DNA from: Acidimicrobiia bacterium
Lineage (GTDB): Bacteria; Actinomycetota; Acidimicrobiia; Acidimicrobiales; JACDCH01
Length of the DNA stretch: 20,796 nt
Assembly: GCA_013694495.1 (NCBI GenBank)
Contig: JACDCH010000422.1
Span: 1 to 20,796, forward strand
Direction of reading: 5' to 3'
Below are positions 7,528 to 14,714 of this stretch, piece by piece. The first letter of the stretch is position 1, and every line of letters starts with the position of its first letter. The notes below the pieces were generated by a model. The model was not told where the DNA came from. It did not search any database and saw nothing but the letters and a program-made list of their open reading frames with translations. Both the position numbers and the translations under genes were made by a program.

Positions 7528-7791
7528 ATGGGGAAGTACGACCCGCTCCTCGATCACCTGTGCCGGGCCGGGGACGAACCGGTCGAGATGACCTTCGACG
7601 ACATCGACCGGCTGGTGGGCGGCCTGCCGCCGTCGGGCGACTCGTGGCCGGCCTGGTGGGCGAACGAAGCCGTCGGCTCGCGCCACGTGCAGGCGCGAGC
7701 GTGGCTCGATGCCGGCCGCGAGGTCGAGCGCGTCGACCGGGCCGGCCGTCGCGTGCGCTTCTCCGGCGCGCGCTGGCGGCGGGGCGCCTGA
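7528..7791 (+). CDS. Small DUF7662-like protein
   Basis: An 87-residue soluble protein starting MGKYDPLLDHL. It has an acidic N-terminal half with a TFDDIDRLVGGLPPS block, an aromatic PAWWANE motif, then HVQARAWLDAGREVERVD and a basic C-terminus. I recognise this pattern as a small family often annotated DUF7662, seen beside restriction or regulatory genes; no biochemical role is known to me. The N-terminal part resembles a dimerising helix-loop and the WW motif may contact a ligand, but that is guesswork. The ATG at 7528 fits the conserved N-terminus, and no clear ribosome-binding site is visible. It is divergent from the kinase gene. Confidence 0.8.
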   Translation: MGKYDPLLDHLCRAGDEPVEMTFDDIDRLVGGLPPSGDSWPAWWANEAVGSRHVQARAWLDAGREVERVDRAGRRVRFSGARWRRGA

Positions 7792-8196
7792 CGCCGAGGG
7801 CGGCGGTCAGTCCCCTGCGGGCTCGGCCGCGAACGCGGACCAGGTCGCCACCTACACAGGCCACTGGTTCGGCTCCGGGCGCCGCTCCGACGCCAGCACC
7901 CCCGGCTCGCTGTGGATGGGCGTCGACCACATCCGGGTGACGGCGACGAAGCCCTACTGCCGGTCGACCACCTCGGCTGGGCGGCGACCGTCGTCGCCGC
8001 CTGAGACGCCGGCGCTGGCGGCTCAGGCCCGGCGCCGCCTCCACCGGTCGAGGAGGAACGGGACCAGCAGGCTGACGAACAAGCGACGCACTCGAGCAGG
8101 GCCATGGCGCCGCCGCGACCCGCTCCCGGTCCTGCGGTACCCCCTCCGATCCAGGTCGCCACCCCGTCCAGCCGCATGTGGTGAGATCTCCCCTCC
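7792..8196. other. Intergenic region upstream of uridine kinase
   Basis: This is a 405-bp gap with no intact gene. Its left half holds a possible coding remnant (7838-8004, listed separately). A 22-residue minus-strand frame at 8023-8091 (hydrophobic core then DRWRRRRA) is open but has no ribosome-binding site, so I do not call it. The last 80 bp should hold the uridine kinase promoter; no clear -35/-10 pair is visible. Confidence 0.5.
7838..8004 (+). pseudogene. Possible 3' remnant of an endonuclease/exonuclease/phosphatase-type gene
   Basis: One frame reads SLWMGVDHIRVT. A second frame, offset as by one lost base near 7944 (GTGACGGCGACGAAG), continues as DEALLPVDHLGWAATVVAA and stops at 8002. 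Joined, these give two DH-type motifs close to a C-terminus, as in the last strand pair of endonuclease/exonuclease/phosphatase enzymes (xDHxxV...DHxxxxA). There is no start and no N-terminal domain. The match is short and could be chance. Confidence 0.25.
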
Positions 8197-8844
8197 GTGA
8201 CGACGAATGCCGCGGGCGCGGCTCCGGCGGTGGTGCTGGGGGTGGCCGGCGGGTCGGGATCGGGGAAGACGAGCGTCGTCGACAAGATCGTCGCCGACGT
8301 CGGCGCCGACCGGGTCTCGGTGCTGCGTCACGACCGCTACTACCACGACCTGCACCACCTCCCGCCCGCCGAACGGATGCAGGTGAACGTCGACCACCCC
8401 GAGGCGTTCGACGACGAGCTGTTCGTCGCCCACGTCGAGTCGTTGCGCGCGGGCCGATCCGTCGACACGCCCCGGTACGACTACACGACCTTCACCCGGA
8501 TCGACGGTTTCGACCGCGTCGACCCGCGCCCGGTGGTGCTGATCGAAGGCATCCTCGTGTTCGCCTCGGCGACCATCCGGGAGCTGATCGACGTCAAGGT
8601 CTACGTCGACGCCGATGCGGACCTGCGGCTGCTGCGTCGGCTCCGCCGCGACGTGGTGTCCCGCAACCGGACCGTCGCCGACGTGCTCGACCAGTACGAG
8701 AGGACCGTCCGGCCGATGCACCTCGAGTTCGTCGAACCGTCGAAGCGCTGGGCCGACGTGATCGTCCCCCGCGGCGTCGAGAACGTGGTGGGCGTCGACC
8801 TGGTCACGTCACGCGTGCAGTCGCTGCTCGCCCTTCGCGCCTGA
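8197..8844 (+). CDS. udk: Uridine kinase
   Basis: Phosphorylates uridine (and usually cytidine) to the monophosphate with ATP or GTP in pyrimidine salvage, in the cytoplasm. The 215 residues match the family length. The P-loop is GGSGSGKT (residues 18-25). It is followed by the substrate block LRHDRYYHDLHHLPP, the NVDHPEAFD motif, PRYDYTTFTR, the Walker B-like VVLIEGILVF, the lid stretch RLRRDVVSRNR, and the C-terminal block RPMHLEFVEPSKRWADVIVP, all in the usual order. The start is GTG 8197; no strong ribosome-binding site is seen, so a leaderless transcript is possible. The gene converges with the VOC gene, 9 bp separating the stops. Confidence 0.95.
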   Translation: MTTNAAGAAPAVVLGVAGGSGSGKTSVVDKIVADVGADRVSVLRHDRYYHDLHHLPPAERMQVNVDHPEAFDDELFVAHVESLRAGRSVDTPRYDYTTFTRIDGFDRVDPRPVVLIEGILVFASATIRELIDVKVYVDADADLRLLRRLRRDVVSRNRTVADVLDQYERTVRPMHLEFVEPSKRWADVIVPRGVENVVGVDLVTSRVQSLLALRA

Positions 8845-8853
8845 TCGGCCGCG

Positions 8854-9576
8854 TCAACCGCCGGGCTCCGACACGCAGAGCTCGTTGCCATCGGGATCGA
8901 CCAGGACGACGGCGTCGAGGTGGTTCCCTTCGACGTCGATCCGGCGGGCGCCGAGGGCCACGAGGCGATCCACCTCCGCTCGCAGGTCGCCACCGTCGGT
9001 CGGCGCGATGTCGAGGTGGAGCCGGTTCCTCGTGGTCTTGGCCGGGAGCGGCGGCCCCCAGGTGATGAACGGGCCGGTCCGGTCCGGGGCGCGAACAGCA
9101 GTCTCGTCGTCCTGGTCCCAGACGAGCGGCCAGCTGAGCGCTTCGCTCCAGAAGTACCCGACCGCCGGCGTGCCGTCGCACGTGATCGAGCCGAGACGTC
9201 CGCAGCCCGCGAGGAAGCCGTTCTCCGGCTCGATGATGCAGAGCTCGTTGCCTTCGGGGTCGGCCAGCACGACGTGGCGCTCCTCGGGGCCCTGGCCGAC
9301 GTCGACGTGACGGGCGCCGATCTCGAGCAACCGCCGGACGGTCGCCTGCTGGTCGTCGTCGGAGGTGGTGGTCAGATCGAGGTGGATGCAGTTCTTGCCG
9401 GCCTTCGCCTCTGCGACCGGGGAGAACAGGATCGGGAACCGGGTGCCGTCGGTCGGCTCGAGGCGTACCTCGCCGGCTTCCTCGACCACCTCCCAGCGCA
9501 GCGCCTCGGCCCAGAAGCGGGCCAGGTGGCCGGGCTCGTTCGCGTCGAAGTTCAGCGCGACGAGGCGCGACGTCAC
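8854..9576 (-). CDS. Two-domain VOC (glyoxalase-like) protein
   Basis: A 240-residue protein made of two tandem vicinal-oxygen-chelate halves (about 3-115 and 118-240). Each half has an F/Y-W-xEAL motif (HLARFWAEALRW; GYFWSEALSW), a central HLDL/HLDI strand, and a closing DPEGNELCIIEP or DPDGNELCVSEP strand. This matches the Glyoxalase_6 type, usually annotated as glyoxalase or bleomycin-resistance-like, with no proven substrate. GTG 9576 is the start: GGAGGG lies 6 nt upstream and the domain begins at once. The longer open frame upstream is not coding-like. It is divergent from the DinB gene across 151 bp. Confidence 0.9.
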   Translation of the reverse strand: MTSRLVALNFDANEPGHLARFWAEALRWEVVEEAGEVRLEPTDGTRFPILFSPVAEAKAGKNCIHLDLTTTSDDDQQATVRRLLEIGARHVDVGQGPEERHVVLADPEGNELCIIEPENGFLAGCGRLGSITCDGTPAVGYFWSEALSWPLVWDQDDETAVRAPDRTGPFITWGPPLPAKTTRNRLHLDIAPTDGGDLRAEVDRLVALGARRIDVEGNHLDAVVLVDPDGNELCVSEPGG

Positions 9577-9727
9577 CGTGGGCCCTCCGACATCGGCAGG
9601 CAGTGCACGGGGCCGATGATGACCCGTGCGCCATCGGGCGGGCGCGCGAATTGCGTCGACGGTCCGGCCCGCAGGTGGCCGGCCAGGGCCACGGCGGCGG
9701 CGCCATCCCGGCGGATACCTTCCGCCG

Positions 9728-10219
9728 ATGGTGGACTTCTCGACCGCGACCGAGCGGGAGGCCCTGTGCGGGTTCCTCGACCAGCAGCGCGACGCGTTGA
9801 TGCGCAAGGTGCAGGGTGTGAGCGACGCCGACGCTCGCAGGACCCCGACCGCCAGCGCGCTGTCACTGCTCGGGCTGCTGAAGCACTCGACCGTGTGGGA
9901 ACAGCGTTGGTTCCAGGCCATCGTCGCCGGCCGGGAGCTGCCCGACGGGTGGCCCGAGACGCGCCAGGACGGCGCGAGCGACGACTTCGTGGTCGGCGAC
10001 GACGACACCGTAGAGCACTGGCTGGCCGCCTACGACGACGAAGCAGCGGCGTCCCGGCAGATCACCGACGGCATGGCCCTCGACGACCGGTGCGCCCGGA
10101 CGGACCTGATCGACGAGAACCTGCGCTGGGTGCTCCTGCACCTCATCGAGGAGACGGCCCGCCACGCCGGCCACGCTGACATCATCAGGGAGACGCTCGA
10201 CGGCACCCGGGGCATGTGA
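9728..10219 (+). CDS. DinB family protein (DUF664)
   Basis: A 163-residue four-helix-bundle protein of the DinB/DUF664 group, which includes mycothiol- and bacillithiol-dependent S-transferases. The metal-binding triad is visible: His in LLKHSTVWEQRWF and the pair in ETARHAGHADIIRE, with ENLRWVLLHLIEE leading in. The DUF664 members in actinobacteria often annotate as mycothiol transferases, which fits a mycothiol-using host but is not proven. ATG 9728 gives the normal N-terminus; GTG 9731 is an alternative. Its TGA overlaps the GTG of a 50-residue frame. Confidence 0.9.
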   Translation: MVDFSTATEREALCGFLDQQRDALMRKVQGVSDADARRTPTASALSLLGLLKHSTVWEQRWFQAIVAGRELPDGWPETRQDGASDDFVVGDDDTVEHWLAAYDDEAAASRQITDGMALDDRCARTDLIDENLRWVLLHLIEETARHAGHADIIRETLDGTRGM

Positions 10220-10368
10220 CCCCGGCTCCTGAGGCCGCGGCGGATGACCTCGAACCGTTGCAGCGCGGATCAGACGGCTTCCGCCAGTTCAGCGTGCGCT
10301 ACCGCCTGCCGTGGCGGGTCGAGGTGCAGCACGTACCCGAGGGGCGCATGGACGCACCGGACCGCTGA
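10216..10368 (+). CDS. Possible small ORF coupled to the DinB gene (50 residues)
   Basis: A GTG overlaps the DinB stop (ATGTGA), giving a 4-bp overlap, and opens a 50-codon frame ending TGA at 10366. Third-position GC is about 84% overall and 29 of 31 in the last 31 codons, close to real genes here. The peptide has an Ala/Asp-rich start, then FRQFSVRYRLPWRVEVQHVP, with no membrane helix. I recognise no family. It could be a translationally coupled small protein, or a decayed gene end. Confidence 0.4.
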   Translation: MTPAPEAAADDLEPLQRGSDGFRQFSVRYRLPWRVEVQHVPEGRMDAPDR

Positions 10369-10429
10369 TGGCACGGCTGAACGGTCGGCCGAAGACGGGT
10401 CCGAGCGGGTTCGTCGATTCGCGCCGCTG

Positions 10430-11317
10430 TCACGTCCTCGACCCGGCCCGGCGGGTCGCGAGGCGATGGCGGAGCGCGAGGACCGGGAAGGCGAGGAACG
10501 GGAGGCCCAGCGCCAGCAGGAGGATCGGGAGCCCGAGCGATCGGCTGTAGGCGGTGTCGCCCCGCACGGTCGCGGTCACCGTGCGCCCGGCGTCGGACTC
10601 GCCGTTGCCACCGACGAAGTCGCCGACGACGGTGCGCCCACCTTCGGTCCACTCGGCGATGCAGTCGGTGCGGAAGCTCGCACCGGCGCGGTATGTGTCG
10701 CACTCGAGCACCGTCGCCTCTACCCAGCTGCCGACGGCCCGCTGGTAAAGCAGGAACGACCCGCCGCCGATGAGCGCCCCGGGGATGGCCAGGACGACCA
10801 CCCAGACGATGACGGTCACGGCGGCGCCGCCAGCGCCCTTGCGGGCCGGAGGTGGCGACGCGGCCGTCTCGGTGGTCACGGGTCGGCGCTCGAGGGCACG
10901 GTCGACCAGCAGCGGGATGCCCTCGGCCCGCCACCACTCGACATCGACGACGCCCCCGGAGAGGCCGCCGTGGTCGAGCTCGGGCCGATGCACCCGCGCC
11001 TCGTCGGTCGTGTCCAGGTCGACGGCCACGACGGCACGGAAGCCGTCGACGAACGCCTGGCGGATCGCGGCCTCGGTCGCCGGCGTCGGTGTGGCGGCCA
11101 CTTGCTCTCGCATCGCCCGCCAGACGTGGACGTCGCCCCGCAGACCCCACTGCTCGTGGGTGACGTCGAACCCATCGCCCAGTACCCCGCGCCCGGGCAC
11201 GTCGGTGCGATGGCCGCACGTCGGGCATCGCGCCGCCGACGCGCCAGGCAGCTCCTTCAGGGCGGACGCGTCGACGGCGCACAGGTAGCGCGGCATGCCC
11301 TGCACGGGACCGCTCAT
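10430..11317 (-). CDS. DUF3592-like membrane protein
   Basis: A 295-residue protein. The N-terminal 160 residues are cytoplasmic, with one CPTCGH knuckle at 31-36 and a Cys at 13 that might complete a metal site. Membrane helix 1 is at about 165-190. An extracytoplasmic segment follows (WVEATVLECDTYRAG, TDCIAEWTEGGRTVVGDFVG), with two Cys that could form a disulfide, then helix 2 at about 261-282 and a basic tail. The two-helix layout with a beta-rich loop resembles DUF3592; function unknown. The ATG at 11317 overlaps the stop of the NTF2-like gene as ATGA, so the pair is probably translationally coupled. Confidence 0.8.
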   Translation of the reverse strand: MSGPVQGMPRYLCAVDASALKELPGASAARCPTCGHRTDVPGRGVLGDGFDVTHEQWGLRGDVHVWRAMREQVAATPTPATEAAIRQAFVDGFRAVVAVDLDTTDEARVHRPELDHGGLSGGVVDVEWWRAEGIPLLVDRALERRPVTTETAASPPPARKGAGGAAVTVIVWVVVLAIPGALIGGGSFLLYQRAVGSWVEATVLECDTYRAGASFRTDCIAEWTEGGRTVVGDFVGGNGESDAGRTVTATVRGDTAYSRSLGLPILLLALGLPFLAFPVLALRHRLATRRAGSRT

Positions 11318-11697
11318 CCGAGGATGCGGGCCGTGACGTGGGCGCTGTCGAGGTACTCGTCGATGCGGGTGATCGTCCCTGCCTCCAGGTCGCACGCGAC
11401 GACGAGGCACGCCGGGATCTCCTGAGGGGATCCGTCGGCCTTGGTGAAGCGCAGGACGTGCTGCTGCACGAAACCGGATGCGGTGGCCTGCCGGCGCACC
11501 TCGTCGTAGGACCGGGCGGCGAGGTTGTCGATCACCCAGCCCAGCACCTCAAGGTTCTGCTCCACCGTCTGCTCGACACCGTCGTCGTTGTGCCACACGA
11601 CGGCGTCCGGCGCGTACAAGGCCCGGACGGCTTCGACGTCGCCCTTTTCGATGGACGTGAACAGCCGTTCGGCGATCTCGTCGACGGTGCCGGTCAT
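11314..11697 (-). CDS. NTF2/SnoaL-like protein
   Basis: A 127-residue alpha+beta-barrel protein of the NTF2-like superfamily (SnoaL-like). It starts with a helical MTGTVDEIAERLFTSIEKGD segment, has YAPDAVVWHNDDG, a typical first-strand motif, and ends with strands FVQQHVLRF, CLVVACDLEAGTITRIDEYLD. Members are limonene-epoxide-hydrolase-like or polyketide-cyclase-like enzymes, or ligand binders, so no specific reaction can be assigned. First gene of a two-gene unit with the DUF3592-like gene (ATGA overlap). The frame is open well upstream, but residues before ATG 11697 are not NTF2-like. It is divergent from trpF, 72 bp apart. Confidence 0.85.
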   Translation of the reverse strand: MTGTVDEIAERLFTSIEKGDVEAVRALYAPDAVVWHNDDGVEQTVEQNLEVLGWVIDNLAARSYDEVRRQATASGFVQQHVLRFTKADGSPQEIPACLVVACDLEAGTITRIDEYLDSAHVTARILG

Positions 11698-11769
11698 GCG
11701 ATCGACCGTAGGCCGCCGACCCGGAACCCGCAGCACGTCGGCGGCCCGCCCGTGGGTAGCGTCGCCCCC

Positions 11770-12389
11770 GTGTTCGTCAAGATCTGCGGGATCACGCGTC
11801 CCGCGGACGCGATCGCCGCCGCCGCCGGCGCTGATGCGATCGCCTCGACTTCGTCGCCAGCTCGCTCCGCTGCATCGATATCGAGGTGGCACGGGGCATC
11901 GTGACCGTCCTCCCCGGCCACGTCATGACGGTCGGCATCTTCCGGGACCACCCGGCCGACAAGGTGCTGGAGCTCACGGGCTCGCTCGGCCTCGACGCCG
12001 CCCAGCTGCACGGCGACGAGCCCCCAGGGGTCACCGCCCTCGTCGCCGCAGGAGTGGGGACGGTGATCAAGGCCGTGGTGGCCGGGAGCCCGTCCCTCGG
12101 TTCGATCGACGAGCATGCCGCCGACATCGTCCTGCTCGACGCCCCGACGCCCGGCGGTGGCATCCCGTTCGGCTGGGACATCGTGGGCGACCTCGTCACG
12201 AGGCACAAGGTCCTCCTGTCCGGTGGCCTGCGACCCACCAGCGTCGCCGAGGCCGTCCGCCGCGTGCGCCCCTGGGGCGTCGACGTCGCCTCCGGCGTCG
12301 AAGCCCGACCCGCGCGGAAGGACCCGGACGAGATCGCTCGTTTCGTGGCCGAGGCGCGTGCCGCCGCAATGCAACCGACGTCGGCCTGA
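11770..12389 (+). pseudogene. trpF: Phosphoribosylanthranilate isomerase, frame-disrupted
   Basis: TrpF isomerises N-(5'-phosphoribosyl)anthranilate in tryptophan biosynthesis (EC 5.3.1.24). GTG 11770 opens FVKICGITRPADA with the catalytic Cys6. After GADAIA the family sequence continues in another frame as LDFVASSLRCIDIEVARGIV and on to the end. Adding one base near 11842 (GCGATCGCCTCG to GCGATCGGCCTCG) joins both into 206 residues, the normal length. All later motifs are intact: HVMTVGIFRDHP, AAQLHGDE, VLLDAPTPGGG with the catalytic Asp, VLLSGGLRPTSV, GVDVASGVEARPARKD. Otherwise clean coding suggests a very recent mutation or a sequencing error. No other trp gene is in the window. Confidence 0.9.
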
Positions 12390-12453
12390 AGGTGACGAGG
12401 CGCGGCAGCAGCTCCGTCGATCTGGGACCCGATCACTGCCGTAGGAGGACGCC

Positions 12454-12933
12454 ATGGGGATCGTGATCGCTGACATCAGCGTCACCCTCGACGGGTTCGG
12501 AGCCGGGCCGAACCACGCCTGGACGCGCCCTTCGGCGACCTCGATGCAGGCCGGCTGCACAGCTGGATGTTCGAGCACGCCGACGAGGGCGCCGCCGAGC
12601 TCGGCGCCATCACCTCGGCGGGCGCTCGTGATGGGCCGCAACATGGTCACCCCCGGGCGTGGCGGGTGGGACCTGCAGTGGCAGGGCTGGTGGGGTGACG
12701 ACCCGCCCTACCACGCGCCGGTCTTCGTGCTGACGCACCACGAGCGCGAGCCACTGCCGATGGATGGCGGCACGACGTTCCCCTTCGTCACCGGTGGCAT
12801 CCAGGCTGCGCTGGACCTCGCCCGAGCCGCCGCCGGCTCTGGCAACATCGCGATCGCCGGCGGCGCCACAGCGGTACATCGAGTGCCTAGATCAGCTGCG
12901 CCTCGTCCCGGCCGGCGTCCTGGTAGTCGGTGA
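12454..12933 (+). pseudogene. Dihydrofolate reductase-like (RibD C-terminal) gene, frameshifted and truncated
   Basis: TAGGAGGACGCC precedes ATG 12454 and the start MGIVIADISVTLDGF is typical of the RibD-C/DHFR-like family. Near 12517 the family sequence moves to another frame (LDAPFGDLDAGRLHSWMFEH, then ADEGAAELGAITSAGA). Near 12626 it returns to the first frame with VMGRNM, WDLQWQGWWGDDPPYHAPV and IAIAGGA. One lost base (GGCC to GCC) and two lost bases explain both shifts. Similarity stops near 12875, about 40 residues early, where the frame runs into the 3' end of the converging SPW-like gene; a stop comes at 12931. The missing strand would carry part of the fold, so the product is probably inactive. 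Confidence 0.8.
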
Positions 12934-13270
12934 CCAGGCTCACCGCGATGAGCGCCGCGCCAGCGCCGACGTAGAACCACGCCAGCCCGCGATCGGAATC
13001 GTCGAAACCGAGGACGAACGGCGCGGCGATGAGCAACGCCGCACCCCCGTAGTCGCCGGCGGAGTGCACGACGAAGGGGATCACCTTGACCATGCCCAAC
13101 GGGTAGTCGGTGAGGAGGCTCACGACGATCAGGACGACTCCGATGACAACCCCGGTGGCGACGGCCGCGCCCGAGCCTCCGACAGCGAGCGCCACGACGA
13201 TGAGGGCGGCGGCACTGGCGAAGTCGGCGATGCCGTGCAACCACGCGGGCAGCAGCTTCACAGCGGACAT
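12887..13270 (-). CDS. SPW repeat-like integral membrane protein
   Basis: A 127-residue protein with about four hydrophobic helices in two similar halves. Each half has a GIADF- or SAGDY-type entry, a helix ending in a short turn (APFVLGF, like the SPW-repeat motif PWVLGF), a second helix, and a TDY motif (SLLTDYPLG and SLVTDYQDA). The duplication is visible by eye. The family role is unknown. ATG 13270 has GGGAGG 5 nt upstream. The 3' end overlaps the tail of the truncated DHFR-like frame, so the two genes collide tail to tail. Confidence 0.82.
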   Translation of the reverse strand: MSAVKLLPAWLHGIADFASAAALIVVALAVGGSGAAVATGVVIGVVLIVVSLLTDYPLGMVKVIPFVVHSAGDYGGAALLIAAPFVLGFDDSDRGLAWFYVGAGAALIAVSLVTDYQDAGRDEAQLI

Positions 13271-13364
13271 TTGGCCTCCCGGCGTTCCTGTGCTGCGTGT
13301 TCGTCGCTCCCCGGCTGGCTCGACGGCGAAGGCGCGAGGACGGTCCACCCAGGAGCCCCCGGCA

Positions 13365-13545
13365 TCAGGCGCCCTGGCCGAGGTTCCGGGTGAGCTCGCC
13401 GCAGCGCCGGATCGTCGATGACGGGCTGGTTGACCGGGGTGAGCACCATCCCGGGGGCGAGGCTATTGGCGTTGATCTTCACGGGCCCGAGTTCCAAGGC
13501 AAGGGTCCGTGTGAGTTTCGCACGCGCCCTTCGAGCAGTCGTTGT
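13365..13545 (-). pseudogene. C-terminal scrap of a short-chain dehydrogenase/reductase
   Basis: The minus strand reads LTRTLALELGPVKINANSLA followed by PGMVLTPVNQPVIDDPALR, the classical SDR stretch after the catalytic YxxxK helix, where it contacts NAD(P). Just upstream, in another frame, is NDCSKGA, which would align with YxxSKGA, with Asn in place of the catalytic Tyr. After ALR the frame shifts again near 13400 to ELTRNLGQGA and a stop at 13365. No Rossmann N-terminus remains. This is a dead fragment. Confidence 0.7.
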
Positions 13546-13574
13546 CGCCGCCTCCGGCGTGCGGGCTGACCTCG

Positions 13575-13960
13575 GTCGAGCACGGACGCCACCATAGGCG
13601 CTTGGCGCCGCGGTCGATGCCGGCTCGTGTCGTCTCGTCCCCCCACCGGTCACGCAGCACCTCGGGGATGAGCGTGCGGGTCCTTGCGGTCCCGGGTCGC
13701 CAACGACGCGCGGTCGCCGGCTCGCATCCGTCCTTTGGCGGTCAGCGCCGCGGGACCGGCCTCGAGGGCAGCTCCGATGGCGACGGTCCGCTTCGAGAAC
13801 GCCCGGAGCTGCGCCCGGTGGAAGCCGACCAGCTCCCGGCAACCGTTGCGCTCGGGCCCCACATCACGCCGAGGCGGTCGGTGAGCTGGCGTTGCAGCTC
13901 GGCCTGGAACACGGTCCCGGAGGCCTTCAGCCATTCGTGGATCGGGGCCGCCGTCTGCGC
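13575..13960 (-). pseudogene. MobF/TrwC-type relaxase fragment, frameshifted
   Basis: Three consecutive frames of the minus strand together spell a stretch of an actinobacterial TrwC-like relaxase. Frame 1 (13960 to about 13852): IHEWLKASGTVFQAELQRQL then TDRLGVMWGP. Frame 2 (to about 13680): NGCRELVGFHRAQLRAFSKR, AIGAALEAG, SLATRDRKD. Frame 3: TLIPEVLRDRWGDETTRAGI. This order (xYQAxLRxELxxRLGVxWGP, NGxxxxxGxxxxxxxAFSxR, ATRxxKD) is the segment after the catalytic Tyr/His part of MobF relaxases. An in-frame TAG (13961-13963) lies directly before frame 1 and neither end of the gene remains. It shows that conjugative or mobilizable DNA once integrated here. Confidence 0.7.
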
Positions 13961-13973
13961 CTAGCGTTCCGAA

Positions 13974-14531
13974 ATGGCGCGCCCGGCCCTGGTGACATTC
14001 AGCGCAGGCGATGTCGGTGCCTGGACGATCGACCGACTCGACGCAGTGGTCGGCGAAGGTCTTCCGTCCGCGGCGAGACTCGACGTCAGCGAGGATCGCA
14101 GGAGTCGACCTTCAGCGCCAGCGTGGTGCCTTCGGGGCTTCACGAGCAACGAACGGTACGTAGAACGAATCGAACGCTCTGCGCTGACCGTGGTCCAGCA
14201 ACACCTCGGGCGCGCCGATGCAACTCGTGCGGCCCTGATCCCGGTTCGCAAGTCTGACGCTTGGTGGGAGCTGACGCAGGACGAACGCAGAGCGATTCTC
14301 GAGGAGCGCTCCCACCACATCGCCATCGGGTTGGAGTACCTGCCGGCGGTGGCTCGCCGACTGCACCATTCACGTGACCTCGGCGACGAGTTCGACTTCC
14401 TCACGTGGTTCGAGTACTCGCCCGAGACGTCTCAGGCCTTTGAGGAGCTGGTCGCTCGCTTGCGACGCACCGAAGAGTGGCTGTTCGTGGAACGAGAGGT
14501 CGACATCCGGCTCACTCGCTCGACCGTCTGA
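13974..14531 (+). CDS. Chlorite dismutase family protein (short, dimeric type)
   Basis: A heme-b protein of the chlorite dismutase/HemQ superfamily, 185 residues, the size of the short dimeric class that splits chlorite to chloride and O2. Visible blocks are WTIDRLDAVVGEGLPSAARLD, WCLRGFTSNERYVER, AALIPVRKSDAWW, DERRAILEERSHHIAIGLEY, LPAVARRLHHSRDL, FDFLTWFEYSP and EEWLFVEREVDIRL. His115 (in SHHI) and Arg128 (in AVARRL) are 13 apart, as are proximal His114 and distal Arg127 in the Nitrobacter enzyme, so it is probably active. It differs from the actinobacterial coproheme decarboxylase HemQ in length and lies outside any heme operon. ATG 13974 begins 13 bp from the relaxase scrap. Intact, unlike its neighbours. 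Confidence 0.87.
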   Translation: MARPALVTFSAGDVGAWTIDRLDAVVGEGLPSAARLDVSEDRRSRPSAPAWCLRGFTSNERYVERIERSALTVVQQHLGRADATRAALIPVRKSDAWWELTQDERRAILEERSHHIAIGLEYLPAVARRLHHSRDLGDEFDFLTWFEYSPETSQAFEELVARLRRTEEWLFVEREVDIRLTRSTV

Positions 14532-14686
14532 GGACTCTCGCCGGTCCCGTGTGCCGTTCGACCGCGCTTCGAAACGGGCGTCGCCGGGCCGGCGAGGATC
14601 AGGTCGTTGGCGTCGCTGGCCGGCTCGGCGTCGGCCGGGCCGGCCCTCGTCGCGTGAGGTCATGCTCAGCCATCGGACCCTTTGGT
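14532..14686. other. Short gap with no recognisable feature
   Basis: Between the chlorite-dismutase-like gene and the antitoxin promoter I see GC-rich sequence with GCCGGC-type repeats but no gene or clear hairpin terminator. Confidence 0.4.
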
Positions 14687-14702
14687 GATATCGTGTGCTA
14701 TC
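14687..14702. promoter_or_regulatory. Inverted repeat at the antitoxin promoter
   Basis: GATATCGTGTGCTATC has perfect GATA/TATC arms 8 bp apart. It ends 3 bp before the GGAGG of the antitoxin gene, where ribbon-helix-helix antitoxins usually bind to repress their own operon. TGCTAT inside it could be the -10 element. Confidence 0.4.
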
Positions 14703-14714
14703 TCCGGAGGTGCC

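Noticed and set aside
7838..8004. Intact small gene between DUF7662-like and udk
   Set aside because: No single frame has a start and the motif-bearing parts lie in two frames; listed only as a doubtful remnant.
8023..8091. 22-residue minus-strand frame with a hydrophobic core and Arg-rich end
   Set aside because: No ribosome-binding site and too short to judge; open frames of this size are expected at this GC content.
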